A DNA stretch of 64,000 nt from Saturnia japonica (Eukaryota > Arthropoda > Insecta > Lepidoptera > Saturniidae). Of this stretch, positions 53,484 to 64,000 are shown in pieces. The DNA lies in contig CM065310.1 of assembly GCA_033032175.1 (NCBI GenBank), forward strand, positions 9,362,001 to 9,426,000, given 5' to 3'. Each line of letters opens with the position of its first letter. The stretch's first letter is position 1. The position numbers and the translations under genes are program-made. The notes beneath the pieces are model-generated. The model ran no database searches. It had not been told where the DNA came from and saw only the letters and a list, made by a program, of their open reading frames with translations.

Positions 53484-56400
53484 GAAACTTTGTCGCTACA
53501 AACAGTTGCTGTTTTGGTTACTGGTGACCCGTGCTCTCCACGAGACATAGTGTTACGGGCACATGATAATACGCTAAATCGTGTAGCTGATACTCATAAA
53601 TTTTATGATGCTTTACAGTATCCATTAATTTTCAGTAAAGGTGAGGCAGGATATCATTTCAATATTAGAGTCGTTAATCCAACAACGAAACAGCCAATTC
53701 CAAATAAAAAAAAAACCTGTATGGACTTTTATGCATATTATATAATGCTTCGAGAGCAAGACTTCAATCTCCTTCTGCGTACAAGGCAACTTTTCAATCA
53801 ATTCTTGGTAGAAATGTATATTAAAGTCGAGAGCGAACGTCTTCGTTACATTTCTCTAAACCAGAAATAAATACGATCTGAAAATTACATACATCTACAA
53901 GATGCGATTATTGCAGATGATAACATTAGACCTAACGACATTGGCAAAATGGTTATTTTGCCGTCCACTTTTGTGAATAGTCCCCGTTATCTGCATGAGT
54001 ACACTCAAGACGCTTTTACTTATGTACGAACTTACGGAAGGTCTGACCTCTTCGTAACTTTTACCTGTAATCCTTCGTGGCAGGATGTAACTCAAGAGCT
54101 TATGCCTGGGCAAAAAGCCACTGATTGACATGACATAGTTGCCCGCGTATTTCGTTTAAAGGTTCAGAAGTTAATGAACGTTGTGACAAAAGGAAAAGTA
54201 TTTGGAGATGTTCAGTGCCATATGTACTCCATTGAATGGCAGAAACGATGTCTACCACATGTGCACATATTAATTTGGCTAAAACAGAAGCTACTTCCTA
54301 ATCAAATTGACAACATAATTAGCGCTGAAATTCCAGATTCGGTAGAAGATAAAAATCTGTAAGACACGGTTATTAAAAACATGATTCACGGTCCCTGTGG
54401 AGCTCGCAATCCAGCATCACCTTACATGCAAAATGGCAAGTGTACAAAAAAGTATCCTCGAGAAATGATTAGAGAAACAGTTCATGATAATAAGGGTTAT
54501 CCGTTATATAGACGAAGGGCGCCTGCTGATGGTGGTAAACAAGTTGACATTCTGACTCGCAGTGGTGAAATAACGAGTTTTGATAATATCTGGGTTGTGC
54601 CCTATTCGCCGATTTTGTGTAAATTATTCAACGCCCACATTAAATATATTTGCAAGTATATAAATAAAGGAACCGATCAGGCGATCTTCAATCTGCGTAA
54701 TGAAGGTGTTCAACAGACCCTCAATGAAATACAAACTTATCAAGCAGGAAGATATGTCAGTAGCAATGAAGCAGCATTGCGGCTGCTTGGCTTTCCATTA
54801 CATGAAAGATATCCCACTGGTACACATCTTGCAGTTCACTTAGAAAACGGACAGCGTGTTTTTTTTGATGAAAATACCTTTCAAGACAGGATTTTATCTC
54901 CTCCTAAGACCACACTGACTGCCTTTTTCCAACTTTGTCAGAATGATACTTTTGCAAGGACATTATTGTATTCTGAAGTTCCCTGTTATTATACATGGAA
55001 TACCTCAAAAAAAGAATGGCATCGTCGTATTCAAGGTTCACCTGTTGAAAATCAACCTGGGATAAAATCATCGGATGCTCTTGGTCGTGTCTAAACCGTA
55101 CATGTTACAAATTTTGAATGCTTTTGTCTGCGTATGTTATTGCATCATGTTAGAGGTCCAACTAGCTTTGCAGAACTTAAAAAAGTCAATGGTCAGGAAT
55201 GTCAAACATACAGAGAAGCATGTGAAGCTCGGCGACTATTAGAAAATGATAATCATTGGGACGAAACTATGGAGGAAGCCGTACAATGTCGATCGCCAAA
55301 TAAAATCAGGGAACTTTACACTACGCTTTTATCTTCTTGCGGTCTTTCTAACCATCAAACTCTTTGGGATAAGTACAAAGAATACATGGCTGAAGATATT
55401 TTACATCAACTGCAGCAAGCACATACAGATATAACTTTCAACGAACATATTTACAACAGAACGCTAATTATAATAGAAAACAAGGTTTTTACAATGGTTG
55501 GAAAAAAATTTGATGATTTTGGAATACAAAGCCCTCGACGAGAAAATAGTGATGATATTAATAATGAAATTGCTCGAGAACTAGATTATGATTTCATAGT
55601 ACTGCAACATCAAGTGGCAAAATTAGTTCCTCAATTAATTCAAAAGCAAAATCATGTTTTCAATCAAGTATTAAGTAAAATAGACTCCGGCAATGGTGGA
55701 CTCTTCTTTCTCGACGCACCAGGAGGAACCGGAAAAACTTTTTTGCTTAACTTATTATTAATGTCCGTCAGAAAACACCAAAAAATAGCAATTACTGTAG
55801 CTTCTTCGGGTATTGCCGCGACGCTATTAAGCGTCGGCCGTACGGCACATTCCGCTTTAAAATTACAATTGAATCTGGCACAGGAAGATTCAGCCATTTG
55901 TAATTTCAGTAAAAATAGTTCACGAGGTAGGATGCTGCGAGAATGTAAGCTTTTAGTGTGGGATGAAAGTAAAATGTATCATAAGAAGGCTATAGAAGCT
56001 TTAAACCGGACTCTTCAGGACTTGCGAAATAGTACAGATATAATGGGAGGAATGGTAGTTTTATTGGCTGGTGATTTCCGACAAACCCTCCCAGTCATTC
56101 AGAGGGGGACACCAGCAGATGAAATTAAAGCATGCATTAAATCATCAAGCTTTATGGTCGAGAGTTGAAAAATTCAGCCTAAAAACGAATATGAGAGTGC
56201 ATCTTAATAATGATGTGGATTCGGGACTTTACGCAGAAATGTTGTTGAAAATTGGTGATGGTTGTTTAGACGTTGACGCTAAAGGTTATATATCACTATC
56301 AAGAGAATTTTGTAATTTAGTAGAAAATTATGTGGATCTTATTGCTCCTGTATTTCCGGAAATGCAACAAAATTTGAGTAGTGATCAGTGGTTGTGCGCA

Positions 56401-57008
56401 AGAGCAATATTAGCACCAAGAAATGAAGTAGTTAATAGGATCAACAACGAGATTTTAATAGAGGTGCAAGGAGAAATTAAGGAATATTTGTCAATGGATA
56501 CAATTATGGATACGGAACTAAGTACTTCATATCCTGTTGAGTTTTTGAATTCACTTGAACTGTCAGGTGTACCGTTGCATAAACTTTAATTGAAACTAAA
56601 TGTACCAGTAATGCTTATGCGAAATGTAGATGCTCTTCGGCTATGCAATGGAACAAGGCTTCGGATAACAAAATTGGGGCAGAATATACTTGGTGCTACT
56701 ATTTTAACAGGTGTCGGTAAGGGAGAAAGTGTTATCATACCTCGGATTCGAATTATTCCCTCTGACCTTCCATTCCAATTCAAAAGGGTTCAGTTTCCCG
56801 TCAAGCTTAGCTTTGCTGTTACTATGTTACTATAAACAAAGCACAAGGGCAGACATTACAGGTAGCGGGAGTGTATTGAGAAAGGCCATGCTTCTCTCAT
56901 GTTCAACTATATGTAGCCTGTTCGTGTGTGTCTAATGCGCGGAATTTACATATATTTGCACCGGATGGAAAAACTCTTAATATAGTCTACAAAAATATCC
57001 TACATTAA
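53484..57008 (+). pseudogene. Helitron Rep-helicase, decayed
   Basis: Rolling-circle transposon protein, readable for about 1,170 codons. Frame 1 runs from 53484 to about 56155 but is cut by stops at 53868, 54126, 54360 and 55092. A one-base shift near 56155 moves it to the next frame, with another stop at 56587. At least one more shift follows near 56830 and again near 56880, ending at TAA 57006-57008. Rep part: FVTFTCNPSW, the HUH motif LPHVHILIWL (about 54262) and the two-Tyr motif YICKYINKG (about 54649). Helicase part: Walker A APGGTGKTF (about 55717), Walker B LVWDESKM, GDFRQTLPVI and a C-terminal NKAQGQT/HIFAPDGK signature. The protein's N-terminus is missing. It cannot produce transposase. 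Confidence 0.9.
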
Positions 57009-57254
57009 TATTCTGCATTTATATCTATTTAAATTGTTTAAATCCAAAATTATTTATTTTTGTTACAGAGAAATATATTTTAACATTTGTTGTTGCATTT
57101 AAATAAAGTTTAATTTAAATTTTTTAAACTTCATTGTATGTAGTAATTTTAAAAATTGATCATCCCAGCTAAGCAATAGCATAGAGTTATCCATATTGAT
57201 TCATTTCTATGGTAATGATCTCTGATACTTATTTAATGGCTTCAATGCAAGCGA

Positions 57255-57274
57255 AGCCGCGGGTAAAAGCTAGT
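57255..57274 (+). other. Helitron 3' terminus
   Basis: GCCGCGGGTAAAAGCTAGT at 57256-57274 is the canonical Helitron end: a GC-rich short palindrome (CCGCGG) a few bases before CTAG, followed by the target T. It lies 265 bases after the helicase stop, so it is probably the end of the decayed element. The 5' TC end was not located. Confidence 0.65.
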
Positions 57275-60200
57275 GTTTATATAAATATAAGACGCGTTTC
57301 CCAAACTGCTACAGCTAACGTAGTTATAGTACTAAAGGTATTAAGACATGTTATTTGTGTTGCCCTAAACAAATAACCGTAATTTGTCCTTTATTAGTAA
57401 TTCATGGGCGGTAACTCTGTTCAGCGTTATTTTTCTTTAAGGAAATATGCCAGGGTATTTGCAAACTATTGGTTTATTTATAATTAAGTTCGGTATTTTT
57501 TTTTTGCATGATTTTCAAGTAATTTTTAAAGATTATTTTAAAATTTTATAAACGTAACACACAATGGCGTGTATTGCACAAATGAATTAAGACATTTTTA
57601 GAAATCAGTCGCTACATAGCGTTTATTAATCGACTTCAATAAAGGTGGATATTCTTAATTGGAATGTATTTTTTAATGAATGTTTAGCCATAACTTCTTT
57701 GTTTATAAACAGAGGGGGACACCTCAAGGGTGGTCCCAGTTTAATTTCAATGGTATTTAACCATGGACTTCGAAGATAAACCCAATTTTACATAAAATTT
57801 TTAGAGATTAAATTTCAATTTATAATAATGATAACAAATTCTTAATAAAATATATTACTAAACATTATTTTCCAAAAAAAAAACAACAATGGAAAACAGA
57901 ATGAGGTCTTTAAAAAGTTTGAAAAACGGAAAGTTCTCCAAATGATAATAATTTAATTGTAAAGCAAAACAAAGGCGAACAGCAAGGTATATTAAGTTTT
58001 AAAATAAATTCTTAATTTAAAGGCTTACTCAGTTGACTGAGCGCTATCTGAAAGGAATGTCGGATTCAGAAAAACAGAGACCGAACTCTTTGTGAAAGTT
58101 CTATTTTTCCGCCTTATAATTTCCTTATAACAGAAGTTTGTAAAACCTACTATGATTTATAACTTAACGTATGTAGAACAAACTGCGAAATCAGTTTACT
58201 GTACTCGTAAACTGTCAGATCGCGGTGAACCGTGCCACGATAAAGTACCCAGTCGTTTGGTATATTCATAGGTTCTCAAACTTATTTGGCTCAGCGCCCA
58301 CTTTCTGAATATTTTTTTTAACATCGCCCCTAAAATCAAGTTGTTAGATCTCTTTAGATCTTGATTGCTAATAAACATGGTACGCGGCATAATGTTTACA
58401 CAGGAGCCAAGAAAGTCATGATAAATAAAAGAAAAATAGATAATGATGATGCTGGAATTATAGTAGTTATTTGATAGACGAAGACGTTACTTTAAGGAAA
58501 TCCATTGTAAATAATTAAATAAAAAAATTATTTGATATTACATCCAGGAACTGATCAATAGATTCTATGTAATTCTACAAAACATAAACAAAATAAAATA
58601 AAATTTAACACTTATTTTTATTATTTATTCTTTACCGGCTTGACCGCATCTGTTTTATTGTCTCCGTTACTAACTTTTCACTTTTTTATTTTTCTATTAT
58701 TAGTTAACAAATAACAAACGTGTTTTGCAGAATTTCGTAACATGTATTATCATAACAAATAATAACAATTATTATTAGCTTAGTTTCGTGTCTGTTATAC
58801 AGGACGGATATGATTTACATAGCAATAAATTATTAAGATGACCAACTGGGTCGGTGACCTAACCCCTTTGTTTACAAATTATCTTGATTAGGAATAATTT
58901 GCTACACTTATAACATGAGCGTATTTATTTTTAAATTATTTATTCATTATTTTTACTGGAAATGGGTTAAAAGTGGTGTTTTGCAATGAATTTATATTAA
59001 TTTTCACGATTTAAAAAAAAACCGAATTTATTTCGTGTTTTGTATTGATATAAAAAAATACATGACAATTAAATTCTTACCAAAACAAATAATTTCATTA
59101 GATTTTTGGATCCTTTTTTTGATTATTTTATGAAAATATGGATAATATTTATTTATTGTGAATATATATTTTATAGAAAATAATTGTGACATTACTGATC
59201 TGACTGTAAAACTGTCTCACTGATTGAAAGATTTAAAATAAAATAAACGGTGAAGTAAAAGTCTAGTAAAAATATAAATCTAGTATTATTCCGTAGATAC
59301 GCTTTAAAAAAATATAAGTATAAAGAACGTAATTAGGTAGATAAAAGTAACAATGGAGAATTTGATAAATGTAATTATAGTAGGGATTACAAAATTAGCA
59401 AATGTAAACATATACATATAACAAGTCTGATGTGGTAATTTTAGGAACAAATCCAGTATCAGCGCTCTAATACTAATTTGTATTAGGGAATCCCGTCTTA
59501 TTTGTTAAAGTGATCCTGAAAACAAATCACCTTCCATTTACGTAAATAAAACATACAAGGACTTACACCAAATGGAGGACCTTTAAAAGGGTTGAATTCT
59601 GGTAGCACTAATTAACATCCCGGTGACGCGAAAGGTACCCTTTTCTTTTCGATTTACGATACGCGGACGGGATTAAAACCGACTATAATTTTTTTAAAGC
59701 ATTTTGCAAATGTACACGCTCTGAAGTTAAAGAGCCTTTCAAACATTTGCCAGACCGTTTTTGTAAGCTGAAATTCTATTTTCTGATTTTTCAATGTGAA
59801 ACATCAACATATAAGCGCTCTACACGCCAAATCCGCCAACCCGCCGACAAATGTCGTGTTTAGATTATGAATTTTAAAGCATAATTTTAGATTATGAATA
59901 AATATTAATAGGTGAATTTATCGAAAAATTCAAATAGGCCACTCTAGTTCTTGTGGCCTCAAATAATAATAATAATAAATGAGTATAAGTTTTTATAAAT
60001 AATTTTCGCAAATAACAAATAAATATCGAATTATAATAACTGTGCCATCTTATGTTAGACTTTTTCGTTTGTAGTGATTTGGCTTTAGTCATCTTTTCAG
60101 TGATAACTGAGATGGAAAATAAAGATGATAATCGAACTTAAGAATTGTGGATGTATAGTTCAATAAGGAATATTGCTAAAATATTTTTTAATATAGCGTA

Positions 60201-63200
60201 GTAAGCCTACACAAAAGCCTAAATAAATATACAATATTACATCCGTTCATATTTACTTTAGTACCAACTATATATATACGAATTTTATAATAAGAACGTA
60301 TTCGTTTTATGTCTTATTTCGAAATGACACTATCAAAACGAAGTTGTTCTAAAATATTGCTCTTGAGATTTGATAATAAAGATGATAAGTATCAATCCTT
60401 GTTAACAGTCGAATACAACAAAAATAAGTTCTTTCAAACAATTTTAGAAGAAAGAATTGAAGGAAAGCGAGTACGAGACCTAGAAGAAGATTTTTCCAAC
60501 AAGCGAAGTATAAAGAGGAAGTCGTCTCATATCAAGAGGTCAAAAGAAAGACAGAGGATAGAGAAAAGTGACAACTGCCCCACCGATAAAATCTGAGCTC
60601 TTAAATTAAAGAAAAAGAAGGACAGAAAAATAAATATTTATAGGTTTCGAGGTTCGTAAGCTAGTAAAATGAAGATTATTAAGAAGACCAGTTAAGTGAA
60701 GGTTGGCCAAATTTATATCATACTTTACTGATAAATTCAAAAGTATTATCTATTTTTATTCATTTTAGAATATACATATTCACATCTCAAAATGAAACTT
60801 AAACTTACTTTATTGAATTTGATGGCGGTAGGCACTCAATGACTAAATACACTAAATTCGGTCGTATATAAATATTTAGTTATAGTATTTTTAAAATATA
60901 ATACAATGAATCATAGTGTGTATGCAGAGAGAAATCAGCTCCAGACATCACTATCTTTGGCATAATGATAACCTTTTGACAGTAAAATCCATTTCATATG
61001 GCTCATAAACTTACTATCCAGCAAATCCATTGTAGAAGGATGATAAAGTCAAAACAAAATATCTTAAAAGCTTTAATACAAGTTTAATAATACCAGCATG
61101 TAGTAAATGTCCCAATGTTGGGCAAAGATCTGATCCCCAGGAAGGCACGAGGTCACCACACTAGCCCATGATGTACCTATTGGCGATTTCAAACGACGAG
61201 AAATCCACAATTCTATGTTTTTTCCACACACAGTGGTAGAAGGTACTTACTACAGGAATATTTCTCAAGCATTTAGGTTTCCTCACGTTGTTTTCCTTCA
61301 CCGTCCGCTGGTATAGATAGTAGTAGCGCTTAAAGTTTAATAAGGCATGTCTTTTATATTAATTCTTTCGACATGTTTGTATTACATTACAGGATCACGC
61401 AGTATATTGTGATGAAATAAAATGAACATAATGCGGTAGTTGCTAAACATAATCTGCTGCAAAGCAAATTAGAATAAGACTTCGAAACAAGATTATAATT
61501 CTCCAAAGCCTGTTGCATTTAAAGAATTTGGAGTAAACCACAATAGTACCATATTAACTTGAGTCAAATAATAAACTAATTTAATTTTATTGCTGTCTCT
61601 ATAACTATTAGGTTCATTGCCATTAGAAGGTAATCCGTTATTTATTAATTCTAAGTAGACCGATGCACGCAACTTAAGACAACATGTTGTTCTTTATATT
61701 ATATTATTTCTAATTACTGTGTTTTTAATTTGTAAATCTTTAGAGTTACGTTAGCACAGTTGTTTACAGAGATTTTATTTAAAATATCTAACAACTAGGT
61801 TGTACTCTGAAAGGATGGCAGCACTATCAAATTCTAAGGAGCCGGCACGGAAGGTATCCTAATTCCGTATGCTTAGGACAAGATGGCTTAAAAGTAATTT
61901 CTCTCTGGTTTGTTTTGTTACATTTCACCGACATTTATTTTGAAAAAGGTCGTTGCAGTAGATATCTATTATTTTAAAATTATAAACATTAATTTATACA
62001 CACGCATGTTCTCAAATTAACACATACTCAAAACTATTACACTAACTGTCATTTCAGTATTTATACCATTCATTTATACACATATAATTCTTCACACAAT
62101 CTATCCGTACCTTCTTCGGTCTTCCTCTACTCCTATATTCGTCTACCTTCATACTTAACATTCTTCTAGTTATATGATTTCCATCACTCTTTATGACTTG
62201 ATATCACGCCATCATATTACCTGCCCTAAACTGTTTTGACATTAGTGATCAGATACTCTCAGTAATCCTTTCTCTGTCTCTCTTATATTACGCAGACGAA
62301 GTGGCACGGGTCAGCTAGTAATTATTATAACTTCTTACTGAAATCAAATTTTTAGATTTCAGCATCATCATCATTATATTAATACGTGAAGCAAACATTT
62401 TATACCTTAAGCGTATTGCGTGCACGGAAGACTGTGAAATTTGACATAGTTAACGTTTATATGAAGAAGATGTGCAGAAAGCTAAAATTTATTTATAAAA
62501 TCTGTTACTAATATATTAAATTAAATAAATTAATACTAGGAATCCAAACCCAACCAGTGTCGTTGAATTTAGACCCCCCAAAATATTGACATTGTCACTC
62601 AATGAAAAGTGACAGCAAGTGATATAATAATATTCATTGTTTAGGTTCATACTGCAAATGTCAAACAGAAAATAAAATTATTAAAAAGTCGCTGGTCGAA
62701 TTTCGATCATTGGGCGACCGCTAGTTTGTCTAAATCTCTATGTATGTTAATTGTAACGGAAATAGTGCAAATCCGTAATAGTCCTTTGGATTGATAATTG
62801 TAAGTGACAAGAGCCGTCACTGTAGACTGAGATACCATTTGGGTATATTTATATTTACTCATGCTAGTCGATAATCGGAATTTAATCAGGATTCACATAT
62901 AAATTCCTTAACAAAAGCAGTGACGGACAGTGTATGACGAAAATTTAGATTTCACTTCGCCAGTATCATGCTACCTAGGTGTTGGCTTATATTTATTAGA
63001 GCTATGCCAGATAGTATGATACAGATAAGTTTTATAAAATAGCTTTTATATAATAGTTTTATAATTTATCGTTTGGCCATAGTCTCAACTGATGTTAAAT
63101 GACGATGTACACGATGTAGCATGCTAAGCCTAATGAGGGGATTGCCTCTTATGCTATGATTTCATCACCATGTTTCCCTTCACCGAAAGTTCAGGCTCAT

Positions 63201-64000
63201 TGCGAGGATCAGAACTGACGTCAATGGACGTGATGATACACGATACAGTCATCAGTCGAACCGAAAGAAGCAAACTGTAAACATAATACAAAGTAAAATT
63301 TGTTATAAACGATCACGATGCAGCGACATTTATTTTTTAATAATATACAAGCCGTAACTTAAACTCGTCGGCCAGTTGTTGCCGTTGCAAATGTAATCAC
63401 AACTTTCAAATTATACAGAATCTAGATTAATGAAAATAAGAACTCGTGAGCCCTTTTATACTTAAAGCTTTCTTATATACTAGTGCGTCTTATTATATAG
63501 GTAAATTGCTACCGTTTGTGAATTAATATTTACTATCACGAATTAATTTCATGGGAGTTAATAGCTTGTTATATATTGTGAGATTATGTTAGACTTTAAT
63601 ACGGTAATGAAAAAATATACTTCGCTTTGAAAATTGTATTGTAGTCACAATAACATGTTATTAAAATAATTTATAAATTTACCACATATACCTATGTGTC
63701 TATATGTATCTATATGTTATTTACCTATATGCTAACAATGATTAATAATAACATTCATGCATTATATTGATACAAAATATTTATGTGTTTTTAATCACAG
63801 CTGAGCTTTAACACTTTATTTCTTGTAATGGAAATTATAGCCGTATAGTTATTTATGCAAGATTCTTAGTTGACTATTTTGAAGAGAGTAATAAAGAAAT
63901 TTAAAAAATCGCGACGTGGCTGTACCGGAAATTTGTTTCTATATTTTACGTGAATACTTCACTCAGACTCAGATGCTTTTTACGTACTAAGAGTACCGCT
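57275..64000. other. Intergenic to window end, no gene seen
   Basis: 57630-57790 is a partial copy of the 21440/47430 repeat. 58271-58330 opens with AGGTTCTCAAACTTATTTGG, a hAT-like terminus without a partner found. 60309-60596 is an open frame of 95 codons, Lys/Arg-rich, with ILEERIEGKRVR that faintly recalls LINE C-termini; I did not call it as a gene. 61090-61310 is a lepidopteran retroelement 3' tail (CCCAATGTTGGGCAAAG...GGTTTCCTCACG). 62290-62319 ends GGCACGGGTCAGCTAGT. 63120-63200 is inverted relative to 33535-33730, and 63358-63505 pairs with 53318-53460. Confidence 0.5.

Noticed and set aside
60309..60596. 95-codon Lys/Arg-rich frame
   Set aside because: The faint likeness to LINE C-termini is too weak and no flanking exon or element boundary supports it.
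1..64000. CRISPR arrays, operons, ribosome-binding sites or rRNA genes
   Set aside because: None is present; the spliced genes and transposons show this is animal nuclear DNA. The 46-bp tandem array has no unique spacers.

Overview
This window is AT-rich eukaryotic nuclear DNA, almost certainly from a moth or butterfly. Two conserved eukaryotic genes with many GT-AG introns lie in a background of the repeats typical of Lepidoptera: a BEL/Pao retrotransposon, Tc1, hAT and Helitron elements, retroelement tails, and repeats ending in a GC-rich stem plus CTAGT. The species cannot be named from the sequence alone.

Layout. 1-8231 is intergenic. It holds a solo LTR (1472-2250) inserted in an older repeat, a perfect 24-bp inverted repeat (5812-5889), and a decayed hAT transposon (6504-8223) that itself carries a Harbinger-type MITE. 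8426-24049 (+) is SF3A3, the 60-kDa subunit of splicing factor SF3a, in 11 exons. Its sixth intron contains a complete BEL/Pao retrotransposon (12054-18843) in the same orientation. 24700-24944 (-) is a possible two-exon small membrane-protein gene that is out of frame in this copy. 25407-35731 (+) is WDR36/UTP21, a subunit of the small-subunit processome that makes 18S rRNA, in 8 exons. Its introns hold a 2-kb transposon with long terminal inverted repeats, a 46-bp minisatellite and a fold-back MITE. 35732-64000 shows no host gene. It holds a second solo LTR (46151-46607), a hAT MITE (50023-50502), a Tc1 element with an intact DD34E transposase (50711-52308) and a decayed autonomous Helitron (53484 to about 57273).

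The two host genes are both housekeeping RNA-processing genes (splicing and ribosome biogenesis) on the same strand. I see no functional coupling between them beyond adjacency. Everything else that codes belongs to mobile elements.

The observations I consider most worth following are: (1) gag and pol of the BEL/Pao element are in the same frame, separated by one UAG followed by CAA-UCA, which fits the plant-virus readthrough context UAG-CARYYA; (2) several insertions are dated or proved by target-site duplications and by paralogous empty sites inside this same window; (3) SF3A3 exon 9 appears to have gained four bases that break the frame unless an acceptor 13 bases further in is used; (4) the 2-kb inverted-repeat element in WDR36 intron 3 carries remnants of an uncharacterised protein family. 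Exon boundaries were set by hand from splice sites, reading phase and remembered family sequence, without alignment software.
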